Positions 1 through 36,800 of a DNA stretch of 64,000 nt are shown piece after piece; position 1 is the stretch's first letter, and every line of letters starts with the position of its first letter. Source of the stretch: Myxocyprinus asiaticus (lineage: Eukaryota; Chordata; Actinopteri; Cypriniformes; Catostomidae); the NCBI RefSeq assembly GCF_019703515.2, contig NC_059349.1, positions 21,238,744 to 21,302,743 of the forward strand. The letters are read 5' to 3'. The notes under the pieces are model-generated. The model had not been told where the DNA came from and did no database searches. It saw only the letters and a list, made by a program, of their open reading frames with translations. The position numbers were made by a program, and so were the translations under genes.

Positions 1-512
1 AACATCCACCCCAATTCATCCCGAGCCCTTGTTCAGTAGACCCCTCAGCCTAGTTGATTCTTTTGACATGCACTGCAGCAACTACAGATTCATGTTCAAT
101 CCTTAGAAACTTTGCATATACACGATAAACAGCTGTAAATGCTTTCTGTATAACATGGCCTTCTATAAAACCATCAGAAGCTTTTGGGTGATTTCTCTTC
201 CACATCTTCTGTACATGTTATAGCACTTTCAATATGAGTGAGACTCAATGTACCATGGGCTACCATCAAGTGAAGAATTAGACCCAGACAGGATGGGATG
301 TGCTGAGTTGTTTGTAAATAAATACGTAGAGAAATGCAGCTCAGGGGGGGCGGTCCCTATGAACTCTGAGATGTTCCATAAAATGAGGACTTATTAAAAA
401 AAAAAAAAAAAAAAAAAAAAGGACAAGTGGTAACAGAGCACAGTCAATTCAGTCTTTCTAGGGCACAAGTGACTGGGCAGGAGGGTGTGTGGCTTATACA
501 CAAGGGGAGGGG
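1..512 (-). other. Presumed ubxn7 3' UTR / downstream flank
   Basis: This lies just downstream of the UBXN7 stop codon (513-515). There is no open frame worth calling and no clear minus-strand AATAAA, so the polyadenylation site is probably outside the window. A long A tract sits at 391-420 on the plus strand. Confidence 0.5.
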
Positions 513-23316
<22,804 letters not shown>

Positions 23317-24852
23317 CTTGCCGCCACTGAAAACAACACGAATGCGCGCATGCGCTTCGTCGACCAATGGGATCTCTTGCTGCGTGTGCCTTCGTGCGTC
23401 ACTTCACTGGATATCTGGGCAATGTAGTTCATCCGTAAACTGGCTTATTCAATTAATTTGACCAAACGCGTCAGCATCGAAATGGGTTGCGTTACGAAAT
23501 AAATGAGAATAACGATGTGCTCTTCTTTATAAACGCGTCTCGAAGGCAAAACAAACAAAGTTCAATTCTTGGTGAGCATTGTTCAAATTCTTTATTTTGT
23601 ATTTATTTATACTAGTACATTCAATTCAGAAACGGTCGACAAAGCTTGTAAAACAAAGTGAACATTCGAGTAAATTAAAAATAAACCTGTCGTTCTTTGA
23701 CCCTTTTAAAGGAATTGGTTAATACCACAAATAATCAGCTACGTGAGCCCATCAGACCCCCACCCTCCAGAGTAATGGAATTGCCTTAGTGCTATTCACA
23801 ACACAGTGCCCCCTTCCATTTATCTCCCACTAGGGGGATCCAACATTTCTAGGAGTCGTCTGAGAGAATATTTCATGTGCATGTGTTGTTTGATTCTTTC
23901 AACAACAAAAAAGTCAAATAAAAAATAACGAAGAAATAACACCTGATATCAACCTGCTCTGTCAATATTAAGACTAGGTCTAACATGCTATCAACTAGAA
24001 CTCAAAATTTGGTGGCATTAATCTTTCAGTGAGGCTCTTCATTTCTTCATTTTAAAAGAGTTAAAGTCTGTCACATTTCAACTAAGACCTCACAACTGTC
24101 AAGTCAACAAGGCCAAAATCTGTTTAAATAAAAAGCTTTTAATCGACACAGCAGTCTTTTAACATACTGCTGCAACAAGATACATGATAAACAAACTGAT
24201 ATGCATGTTGAATCTACTACAGTATGGCCTATTTACCCTTCAACAAAGCAGTCCTTGTAGTGTTCACTGCTAGATCTGATGTGAGAAAAGAACAATTCAC
24301 ACAATATCATCTTCTGCAGTATCTGAATGTAAAATGAACACTGATCTTTTTATCATCTCATACAGTAACAATCCCAACACCTGATGTAAATTATACAGGG
24401 CAAAAACATCTGATGTTAAACAAATGCCTCTGACCTATACAGGATGTTACTTGGATGCAGAAAGAGAGAAGGAATAGTTACATTGGAAACATTTTCTAAA
24501 CAAAATGCTAAGGTCACCCTTCTGAACATTTTCCAAACAGCAGGTGTCAGCATCTTGCAAGTTGCCCCGAGCATGGCCTCGGTCCTAAGCTGAAAATAAA
24601 TTAACAAGCATTCACTCTATAGCATAAGTCAGGGCATAGGTATAGTCTCTGAGTATGAGTAAAAGGTGCCAGCACATGGAATGGCAACACTGGGTGTGTG
24701 TGATTCCTTTCTTTATTTTTGTTAAAAATAAGAGATAAATATGGCAGGAGGTGTTGAGGACAATGCTTCATGTGGAAAAGATGGTGGTGGTGTGTTCATA
24801 ATGTGCGGAGGATGGCTGGGTGAGGAAGGACACAGTGGGGTTGGGTGGATGG
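23317..24852. promoter_or_regulatory. UBXN7 promoter region and PPP1R7 3' UTR
   Basis: The gap between two tandem minus-strand genes is 1.5 kb. Next to the UBXN7 ATG the sequence is locally CpG-rich (CGAATGCGCGCATGCG at 23338). A minus-strand AATAAA (TTTATT near 23591) is a plausible PPP1R7 polyadenylation signal, which would leave only about 270 bp between the transcripts. No other ORF supported. Confidence 0.5.
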
Positions 24853-27800
24853 TCAGAAACGGATGTAGGTGGCATCAATCTGCCTGACACTGGGCAGTGC
24901 CAGCATGATCTTGCGTCTGTATTGAGGGTCCTTCTGCAGGGGGTTTCTCTCCAGATAGACAGTCTCTAGACCTTTGGCATTCTTAAGTTCATCCAAGTCT
25001 GCCCAGTTCTCAATCTGGTTGTCATTCATCTATGAGAGAGAGAAAAGGAACAAGTACAACTATCAATACCTAGAAAACTAAAGGGTTTATAACCATGTTT
25101 ATGAAGAAGAAAAACCAAAAAATTATAATGACAGTGTGTCTTGTTTATAATAAGGATAAATGATATTGCTAATTGCTGTCCCATCAATAATAAAAGCAAT
25201 ACAAATTGATGCTTTAAAGCAGTGATTCCCAACCGGGATACGTTGATAAAACAAAACAACAGGGTAAAAATATAGATTTTGTAATCACAAACTTTATTTG
25301 AACAATCTCGATATCCATTCCTAAAATACCAAGATCAATTTTTTAATAATGAACAAAGTTAAGCAGTTTGGTTTGACTTGTCTGTTTAACGTGTTCAAAG
25401 AAGAGATCCACGCAATCGATTTGTCATTGAAAATGTCTCTTTTAAATGTGTTGCGATTTACTGCCCGAAAGATATAAAAGGAGTCATGTCATGAGGAATA
25501 AAATTTTCCTTGATATTTTGACATAAGGTCTTTCTACTATAAAAACATACTGTAAATTTCAGAACTCAAAACGTAATCCCCAATGCAATAAAAGCATTTA
25601 TTGAAACCAGGCTGCAAAAATGCCTCATTCTCTACTTCTACGACAACCCTACATCACTAGGGGTACATTAACTCATGACCGCCTCTTCAGCTCAAAAATA
25701 TGAATAACTTAAAATCATTGCACCCTTGCCCACTGATGCGAAAGTTCATACTCTGAGTGAGAGACAGCAGGACCTCACTGTTCCTGAACACCAATTGTTT
25801 TTGTATTTAAACATGCACTGACAGACGTCTTGGACCACCTGATGCATATCTCGGGATGCTTTTAAAAGACGCAGTGTCAAGTTACAACTCGGAAGAGGAG
25901 ATGCCATTCTCTTTCATTCAGCTGCTGCCTCTTGTTGTTTTGAGCACAAACGCATCATAAATGCATTCTTTCGCTCACCTGTGCTTTTTTTAATTGTTGG
26001 TTTATGAAAACATGTGCTGGATGGATGTCTTTGACCATTTAGATGCATTTCCAGTGATGTGCATTTCGGTGCAGGATGATACGGGAAACTGGATGTGTCT
26101 TCAGTGTATTTCAGCGTGGACTGCATGTTTTTTTGGCTCAAATCAGCGTGGATTGCTGTTATTGAAAGATGGTGCATTTAAAAACACTTGGACCCAATCA
26201 AAAATGTAAGTAAATCATTTATGAATATTTAAAATGTCATGACTGTTTGATAGTTTATGGTGCTGACATCCTGTTTACACCAGGCTTGTCGACAAACTTT
26301 CTAAACCGTTTATTTGTGTTGTTGGCAATAGTAACGCGTACAGAGAATGGGACATCTGTTTACTGTTGGCATGCCATGTTAAAATAGATGCTTCCACGTT
26401 AGACAGCATCATTGATTATAATGGGTTCTATTGCTTTTGAAGCAACACGAGTCTCGCGTCTGGTGTAGACAGGGTGTGAGTGTTAACAGTTGTGCTTGAG
26501 ATGGACAGTTTAATACACTGCCTGGTCAAAAAAAAAAAAGTCACATACTCTAAGATTTCGTTGGACCGCCTTTAGCTTTGATTACGGTGCACATTCATCA
26601 TAGCATTGTTTCGACAACCTTACTCAACGTCACAACATTTTGTATTGATGACGGCAAAGTCGAACCACTCTGTAAAGCCTTCTCCAGTACATCCCAAAGA
26701 CTATCAATGGGTTTAAGGTCAGGACTCTGTGGTGGCCAATTCATGTGCGAAAATGATTCCTCATGATCCCTGAACCACTCTTTCACAATTTGAGCCCGAT
26801 GAATCTATAGCACTGTCGTCCTGGAATATGCCCATGCTGTCAGGGAAGAAAATTCCACTGATGGGATAGCCTGGTCATTCAGTACATTCAGGTAGTCAGC
26901 TGACTTATTTTGAATCATAACACAGCTGAGCCTAGACCTGACCAACTGAAGCAACCCCAGATCATAACACTGCCTCCAGAGGCTTGTACAGTGGGTGCTA
27001 TGCATTACGGGTGCATCGCTTCATACGCTTCCCCTCTTACCCTGACGCACCCATCGCTTTGGTGTAGGGTAATTCTGGACTCGTTAGACCACATGACCTT
27101 TTTCCATTGCTCCACAGTCCAATCTTTATGCTCCCAAACTGAAGTAGTTTTTTTCCAATTAGCCTTACTAACAAGTGGCTTTCTTGTGGCCACACAGCTG
27201 TTTAGTCCCAATGCTGTAAGTTCTCGTTGCATTGTGCATGTGGAAATGCTCTTTCACTATTAAACATAGCTGTGAGATCTACTGTCGATTTTTTATGATG
27301 TGACTTCAAGCGTTTTAGTGATCTCCAATCATGATCATTCAAGATTTTTTCCCGACCACATTTCTTCTGCGAAGCTGACAGTTCACCACTATCCTTCCAG
27401 GTTTTAATAATGTGTTGGACATTTCTTAACCCAATTCCAGTTTTTTCAGCAATTTCCTTAGTTGTTTTCTTTGTTTGATGCAGGCCAATAATTCGCCCCT
27501 TCTGAAAGGGGGACCATGGGAAACGTCTTCCAACATAGTTGTTTAAGAAATGAGAAGCTACATACTTCATCAGTTAGGGTTAAAAGAATTGTGCCAGCTG
27601 AAACATTAATCACTGCAATAATGATCCAATCATAGGCTCTTAAGTATCTTCTTATTTAAATCCAAATGCCGACTTTTTTTTGGCCAGGCAGTGTATATTC
27701 AGATACAATGTGTTGGATGTGCATTGTGTGTAACCCCTGAAATGTAGTTTTATAATGTTTTGGAGCTTGTTCATTCTCTTCAGTTTGAGTTTCAAATATG

Positions 27801-30800
27801 GCTGCATTTGAAGGGCTGAACGACGTTAACCAATCAGAACAGTGGGCGTTTACGTTGAAGTTTTAAGGAGGCGCTTTTGCCAAAACCACGCGTTTCAGAC
27901 AGAGGGCAAGAGATGGTGGATAATGATCATATATTACTAAATTCTGAATGTTTTAATGCAAAAATGTTACTAACATTATCAGTAGACCTCAGGGAAGATA
28001 ATAAAACTATAAAAAATTAAAATTCATGAACCCTTTAAAGAAATAAGTGTCTGGACTCTGTAAACAGCAAACAAAAATGTGTCCACGGTCTCCGACTCTT
28101 TCTGGCTGCCAATCATTTTGCACGTTCTCATAGCATGGTAGTTGCATCAAATTATTGAGGCCTAATTACATTTTTATGCCATGTTGCACATAACAGTTGT
28201 CAGTTGAGGGTGCTATTTTGCTGCTGTTCTTCTTGACCTCCATTTCTACTCAATGTCGGTCTCAATAAAGCTTATTTGGTATCTTTGGAGTGCGGGGTTT
28301 TGGAAAGAGGAGGCGTGGCTTATCCAATGGCGCAGCTTGTGGAAATTTTAGAAAGGCTAAAATTGCTTACAGCACCTAATATCCTTTCTGTTCTTTACTG
28401 CCAGTTGATCAAAAAGAAAAATAAATGAAATTATAATAAAGCAGCAGTGCAACATAACTCTTGTTAATATCACTGTGTAACAATTTATTTCTTTTTGTTC
28501 CTGGGTAGTAAGTGTTATTTCCTAATTGCTTATGCCTCAAAAGTATAGAAAATGGCTATTATTACCCACAAACTTTGCTTTTGTGATCAGGACAGTGATA
28601 TTTTGAAATGTACCTATTTCCAATGAGAAAATGGGCGAATGAGTGCCTTTTCGTTCACATAAAGTCAGAAAAAAACAACATATGAACCAAATTAACATGT
28701 ATTTATACTAAAGTAATATTCAAAGCCATGCTGCTCCATAATGGTAACAAGTACCTGTCTCTTCCCCTGGCTCACTCGGTGCACCTCAAAGAGGATTACA
28801 ACAGCATCAAGACCTTGCCGGATGCCTTGAAGTATGATGAGTACGGCTGGGAGGTCATAGGAGACTTCAAAATGGTGGCATTCCTGATGGGTCTCCAATG
28901 CAGTTTTACCAAGTTTCCCTGATATCTTTACCTTTGGGACAGAAGGAACACGAAGTCGCACTACCACAGGCGGGACTGGCCACAGCGGACCGAGTTCTCT
29001 GTGGGGAGGAACAACGTCAAGTGGGAGCCACTAGTGGACCCCCGGAAGGTGCTGATGCCACCATTGCACATCAAATTAGGCCTTATGAAACAATTTGTCA
29101 GAGCTCTAGATAAGGAGTCGGCAGCCTTCAAGTACCTTCAAGATTCTCTAAACTGTCTGAAGCAAAGGTCAAAACCAGTGTCTTCGTCGAATCACAGGTA
29201 AAGAAGGATTTTGGATTCATATGTTGTTTTTTTCTGACTTTGTGAACAAAAAGACACAAATTCACCTGTTTTCTCATTGGAAATAAGTAAATTTCAAAAT
29301 ATCACTGTCAAAATATCAAAACAAAATGTGGAACTGCCACTGATATAGATCAGTGGGAATTTGCACTTTTATTTTAAAGAGACAGTACCTTTTAAGCGTT
29401 TGTTCTACATAGTGTAAATAGTAAAAATGTAAAAACTAATGATAAAATAAAATTGGTAACAATAAGATTTCTCAATGTACCAAGTTAAAAGGTCCCCTGC
29501 CCTGTATAATTTACAGCATTCATCTGTTGTAATTACGCATTTCACGGCTCATTTGGCCTGGTTTTGTTTTTGTTGATAAACAATTAAATGTTATTTATAT
29601 ATAAATCATATATATCAGGCACATACCATGGGCTTTGAGACTGGGAAAGCATCAAAGATTTTTAATATACATTATTAAACGCTGTGCCCAAAACGCGTTA
29701 AACGGGTGAGTGTAATGTTGCGGAAATGTTATAAATGTAAATTGTTGCCGTAGAACCCACCAGTCAATGGAAACAATTATGTCAAAGTGGCGAACTTCAT
29801 GACTAAATTCAGGACAGTACACAGACATACAAATTAAAGATGGTTCATATATTGAGCCAAGCTTGTTTATGTCTATTAAATCATACACTGAACCATAGTG
29901 CCAGAAGAGCTTTTTCTGACAAAAAAAAAAGAAAAAAAGAAAAAAAGAAATAAAAATACTGCCAGTTACTAGTTTCATCATAGGCCTCACACGTCACTCT
30001 TCCCACAGTTCAGAAACATTGGAATGGACAGCAGCAATTAACTAATCTGACCACCAAAGACAACAATCTTAACCTGAATGCACAAGGCAAATGTAATGTA
30101 GACATGACACAAGAAGGACATGATTGCCAGATCACCACTTCATAGCCTCAGACTAACCAGAAACAATGACCTAGTATCAATAACACAGATTTTTGGGGGC
30201 CTGGGTAGCTCAGCGAGTATTGACGCCGAATACCACCCCTGGAGTCGCGAGTTCGAATCCAGGGTGTGCTGAGTGACTCCAGCCAGGTCTCCTAAGCAAC
30301 CAAATTGGCCCGGTTGCTATGGAGGGTAGAGTCACATGGGGTAACCTCGTGGTCACGATTAGTGGTTATCGCTCTCAATGGGGCACGTGGATCGCGGAGA
30401 GTAGCATGAGCCTCCACATGCTGGGAGTCTCCGCGGTGTCATGCATAGCAAGCCACGTGATAAGATGCATGGATTGACAGTCTCAGAAGCAGAGGCAACT
30501 GAGACTTGTCTTCCACCACCCGGATCGAGGTAAGTAACTGCGCCACAATGAGGACCTCTTAAGTAGTGGGAATTGGGCATTCCAAATTGGGAAGAAAAGG
30601 GGATATAAAAAAATTAAATAACAGATTTTTCATAAATAAATGTAAACTTACCTTTACTTGAACACAAAATCATGTGTCTCTACTTGTGAATGAACACCTC
30701 TGTTACTTCGTTATGCCCGCTTGAAGTTTTGATAGCCTTTCTCGATTTTTTATTTAAATTAACTTTGCCAACACTGCATATATACATTTTAGCGCTTAAT

Positions 30801-33800
30801 AACGCACGAGTTACGTGAACTTGAACGTGTTGACACAAAACTAAAATCAAGCCTATCAGATAGCATGACTGAAGGAAGGAGCTTCTGATTGGCTTACTCA
30901 TTTTGGTAAGCATGCTTACCTTGGCCACTGGTAGTAGCAGGCGTGATTCATTTTGAATGAACATACAGTGCTAAATGAAAGGGTGGTAAACAATGCTTTG
31001 AATTAGAAAAAGCATAACAAAGTGCTTATACCTAAGGGTGGCGACAAAGGGAATAAATGAATAACTGTCTGTGCTGCTCAACTGAGATGAAAGATGACTA
31101 ATTTGAACGAAAACAGTAGTTTATATTAACAATTATATTTAAATATTTCATAGTGTCATTTTTCTTTTCACCCTTCTTTTAGGTAAGCACTGCTTACTTT
31201 GCTTATATGGATGGCACATCCCAGACAGACAGACAGATATAGTACTCTGCAAAAGTCTTAGGCACATAAGATGTTTCACAAAAGCATTTGTCTTAAGATG
31301 GTTATTTATATCTTCAGCTTGTGTCAATAGGAAATATACATTTTAGACTCTCAAACATTCCTTTTGCAAACAGAATAGAAGAATGGGGAGCCCTGCAACA
31401 GATGGCATTGCCCCCACAGAGCCCCCCACTGAACATCGAGTCAGTCTGGGATTACACTAAGAGACAAAAGCAAATCGAGACATCCTAAATAGATAGAAGA
31501 ACTGTGGCGAATTGTCCAAGAAGCTTGGAACATCCTATCTGCCAACAACCAAGAAAAACTGTGTCCAGGTGTACCTGGGAGAATTGGTGCTGTTTTGAAG
31601 GCAAAAGTGGTCACACCAAATATTGATTTAGCCTTTTTTTCCATGTTTATTGGACTTTACATTATGTTAATTGATAAATGAAACTATTTATGGCATTATT
31701 TTTGAAGACATCCCCACTATTCAACATTTTTCACAAGTGCCTAAAAGTTTTGCAAAGCACTGTATATAAACTCAGCAAAAAAGAAACGTCCCTTTTTCAG
31801 GACACTGTATTTTAAAGACGATTTTGTAAAAATTCAAATAACTTCACAGATCTTTATTGTAAAGGGTTTAAACAATGTTTTCCATGTTTGTTCAATGAAC
31901 CATAAACAATTAATGAACATGCACCTGTGGAAAGGTCATTAAGACACTAACAGCTTACAGACGGTAGGCAATTAAGGTCACAGTTATAAAAACGTAGGAC
32001 ACTAAAGAGACCTTTCTACTGACTCTGAAAAACACCAAAAGAAAGATGCCCAGGGTACCTACTCATCTGCTTGAACATGCCTTAGGCATGCTGCATGCTA
32101 CAGATGTGGCCAGGGCAATAAATTGCAATGTCCGTACTGCGAGACGCCTAAGACAGCACTACAGGGAGACAGGAAGGACAGCCGATCATCCTCGCAGTGG
32201 CAGACCAAGTGTAATAACACCTGCACAGGATCGGTACATCCGAATATCACACCTGCGGGACAGGTACAGGATGGCAACAAACTGCCCGAGTTACACAGGA
32301 ACGCACAATCCCTCCATCAGTGCTCAGACTGTCCGCAATAGGCTGAGAGAGGCTGGACTGAGGGCTTGTAGGCCTGTTGTAAGGCAGGTCCTTACCAGAC
32401 ATCACCAGCAACAACGTCACCTATGGGCACAAACCTACCTTCGCTGGACCAGACAGGACTGGCAAAAAGTGCTATTCACTGACAAGTCACGGTTTTGTCT
32501 CACCAGGGGTGATGGTCGGACTCACGTTTATCGTCGAAGGAATGAGCGTTACACTGAGGCCTCTACTCTGGAGCGGGATCTATTTGGAGGCGGAGGGTCC
32601 ATCATGGTCTGGGGCGGTGTGTCACAGCATCATTGGACTGAGCTTGTTGTCATTGCAGGTAATCTCAATGCTGTGCGTTACAGGGAAGACATCCTCCCTC
32701 ATGCGGTACCCTTCCTGCAGGCTCATCCTGACATGACCCTCCAGCATGACAATGCCACCAGCCATACTGCTCGTTCTGTGCGTGATTTCCTGTAAAACAG
32801 GAATGTCAGTGTTCTGCCATAGCCAGTGAAGAGCCCGGATCTCAATCCCATTGAGCACGTCTGGGACCTGTTGGGTGAGGGATAGGGTCATTCCCCCCAG
32901 AAATGTCCGGGAACTTGCAAGTGCCTTGGTGGAAGAGTGGGGTAACATCTCACAGCAAGAACTGGCAAATCTGGTGCAGTCCATGAGGAGGAGATGCACT
33001 GTAGAACATAATGCAGCTGGTGGCCACACCAGATACTGACTGTTACTTTTGATTTTGACCCCCCCATTTGTTCAGGGACACATTATTCCATTTCTGTTAG
33101 TCTCATGTCAGTGAAACTTGTTCAGTTTATGTCTTAGTTGTTGAATCTTTTTATGTTCATACAAATATTTACACATTAAGTTTGCAGAAACTAAAAGCAG
33201 TTGAAAGTGAGAGGACGTTTCTTTTTTTGCTGAGTTTACATATAAACTATATTTAGCCTTTTGTACAGATCTTTGGTTTTGTGGTTTTGGTTTTTCTATG
33301 AAGGGGTAGTTGAGCCTTACTGATAGTGCTCTGGGGAAAAGGTTGGGGAACACTGCTTTAAAGGACAACTGCATGTACAGTATGCTATGCATAAAATGGT
33401 AAAAAAAAAAAAAATAAAAAAAAAAACAGTACACCTGCATTCTTTTATAGCTTACCCAAAATTCTTTTAAATCAGTCAAGTGGCTGATATTTTCAATCTT
33501 TTTTATCCTGTTTGCAGCAATGTCCAAAGTTGTCAGCTTTTTCTGAAACAAATAAAACAAAAAAACAACAACAAAAGGAGAAGGATGAAAGACCTGGATA
33601 TTCAAACAACAAAATATTCTGGGACAGATAAAAATAAAACCACAGCCAGACGTGACAAAAAGATCTGAAAGCACAGAAATTCACTACGGAGTGAAGGTGC
33701 AGTGGAGCGGCAGAGCATTTCAGAATGAAACTACTAGCCGTTTAATTTTGTGCAAGTTATTATAAGACAGAGCATCTGGACAAATTTAAAAGCATCTTCT

Positions 33801-36800
33801 GGATAAATTTAGAACTGTCACCAGAAGAAAGAGAATGCATCGTTGGGCATCCATGGTAGGACTTACATTGTTCTCCAGGCCCTCTATGACTTCAATGCCG
33901 TTATGACTCAAGTAGAGCTCACGCAAATTCAAAAGATTCTGGAGTCCCTCCAACTTTGTGATCCGGTTACTCTGTCAGGTAGGAACAAATGTTAACACTG
34001 AGGGAAAAGTGTGCAAGGTGCATTTGGCAAAAAATAAAAATCCCTTTTTAGCACAAAAGGTACCTGGATACTGAGAACGGTCAGATTATGCAGTCCATCA
34101 AGGTTCTGTAGCTGAGTGATTTTATTTGTGCCAAGGAACAAACTATCCAAAGAAGCAAGAGAATCCAGATTCTCGATAACCTAAAACAGTAATTATAATC
34201 ATAAAATTCAAGCTCGAAAAGACGTCCACAGTACGCAATGTGCAATGTTATAGAGTTAGAAATGTAGAATATGATACACGGCGGATTTAGCCTTACCCTG
34301 ATGCGGTTAGAGCCTAGCTCAAGCATCTGGAGGCCCGTCAGTTGATCCAGATTGGCAATGCCTGATATCTTATTATGAAGCAGGAAGAGCTTCTTGAGTT
34401 TTGTGAGGCAATCCAATCCCTCAATCTTCCTCAAAATGTTGAATGATACATCTAGCTGCCTGCAAATCAACAAAGGAGAAGACTGAATTTTCTAGTGACT
34501 TTCTCAAAGCTGCTAATCTAATTAATTGCAATTGTCCAAAATCAGAGGATGAAATAAATAGAAAGGCTTTTGAGAACAATGTTCGTTCTTTGAAAATGTA
34601 TATTAACTGTGATCAGTAACATTTTAGTTAATGAAGTACACTGTTACATATGTCTGACTTACTCAAGCTCTGTTAACGCCTGAAGATTCTCTAGTTTGCG
34701 GATCTGGTTGTCATAAAGGTCGAGTTCCTTCAATGAGCCAAGGCTTTCCAAGTTTTCAATACATTTTATGAGGTTTTGTCTGAGAGAAATTGTCTGGAGG
34801 GAAAAAAGGAAATAACTTAAATTTTCATTTATGCTTTTTCAAATCTGCAATAAGTAACTTGAATGCAAATCTTATATGAAAAATTCTAGATTCACTCCTT
34901 GACAGAGAAATGGAATTTGCATAACCTGTAGGGCTGTTGTTTGCATAACCTGTAGGGCTGTGACCTTATTCACATCAGCGCCCTCTTTGATTTTTGAAGG
35001 GAATGACAATGACACTGTGAAGGATAGACAGCGAGTCTCTTCAATGGGTTGTTTAAAGTGTTTTTGTATTGTCCCGCTTACGATACATGGAAACAAATAT
35101 CTTTCCAAGAAATCTCAGTAGACAAAAAACTATGTAGAAATTAGATGTACATGCACATACAGTGCATGTGATTGTGGGGCGCTCTCCATTTTTGGTTGGA
35201 TTTTGCTGTCGGAGACAGATTTCTGAGGTCCCGCGGATTGCAGCTAAATTAGTATCTCTCAGCGATCCTCGTTAAGTATGAGCAGTTCAGCAATGTGATC
35301 TGAGCCACTCTTGAGCTGTCAAAGACACTGCGATATTTTCAAGCATATTTGATATTATTTATTTCCACAAAACCTTGTAGTGTGAGCGATGCAGCGACAA
35401 CAGTGAACTGCTCCAGCCAATTACATCTTATGATCTTTGTACAGGAATGGAAAGCCACAAATGTGATCATAATTGTTTTATTGTTATAAACTAACAAAAA
35501 TGTATTTTTAACAAATAATTAGAGCTGTCAGAATTTGTGTTAATGCATACGATTAATTTAAAAAGTTTAAACACGTTAATTTTTCTTAACTGCGATTAAC
35601 GCATTTACCGTTAACACTCCAGCATAAACTGGTTTGAAGGGCAGAATCTTTGTAATGTGTCCGCCCAAAGTCATTACACTGACACACACTTCACAACATA
35701 CACACACACACACACACACCAGAGCCCTTCTACCAAGGTGAGCCTACAATCTTTGCATAAAATAGCATAATGCGGCGATCCCATAGACATTCTATGCTAA
35801 CACGCTAGTTGACCGTTACGCTCTCTCATTTGATAGAGCAGCGGAGGTTGTTATCGCAGTAAATAAAAGAATCTCTGCACACACACACAACAGCATTTCC
35901 ATGATAAAATGAAGGACCTCTAAAGGCCCAGATGGGACTTGTGATAGAAATCAAGTATTTTTCCACCTCAGTAAGGCACATTCTAATTACCATAGAAGCA
36001 TGTCAAATCTTAACTATCACCAAAACGTAGGAGACATTTTTGTTTGCAAGCCTCTTCATGTGGATTTCAAAGCACCGCTGGCATTGCCGCCCTGACCTGA
36101 ATCATGAACGCAGCTTCACGATTGCTGTAACAAAGCAGATAGCCACAGTCTGTCGGCTGATTAATATTGTGGAGGATGAGAATTTAAGAGATTTAATGTG
36201 CATTGCAATGAATATGCCACCTATGTGTGGACTAGTTCTTTCAATTAGTCAAACTCCCACTTAGACTTTGGGAAACATTTAATGTTACTTGCATTGGTGA
36301 TATTTTAGTGCAATTCTACCTTTGTACTGTTTGAAAAGCATTAGAGAATAAGCATTATATTTGTTATATATTGTTTTGTTTTCTTTCTTAAGATGGAAAT
36401 AAATGCATTTTGACAGGAAAAGTATATATAGTGCCAAATTTCAGCACTTTCAAAATCTGTGATTAACTATAAAAAATTATGCGTTTTATCACAATTCAAA
36501 TTTTTAAATCGACTGACAGCACTACAAATAAATGGTCTGAGCACTATACTTGACATTGTGCCGTTTTATTTACCCCCAACTTTTTTTTTCTCAAAAACAG
36601 ACATACACACTGATAGCACACGTACATCACCCAGACATATTACTAGACTATTTGATGTGTTTACATCTGAAAAACATATTTTTTAGATTGTTTGCTAATC
36701 TGCAATACATCTAAAGACGTATGTCAATAAGTATATGTCAGATATCAATAAGACATTCAGCAGATGTCTTTGAGACGTTTAAGATTCAAGATGAAAAGAT

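Noticed and set aside
391..420. A tract as the tail of a processed retrocopy
   Set aside because: No cDNA-like sequence precedes it and no target duplication is seen.
23317..24852. Bidirectional promoter between ubxn7 and ppp1r7
   Set aside because: Both genes are on the minus strand, so this gap is a 3' UTR followed by a promoter.
30195..30265. tRNA gene on the plus strand
   Set aside because: The A and B boxes belong to the head of a SINE with body, tail and target duplication; two more copies exist in the window.
33108..33674. 188-codon minus-strand ORF as a stand-alone gene
   Set aside because: Only 33456-33542 is real (PPP1R7 exon 9); the rest is open intron and repeat sequence.
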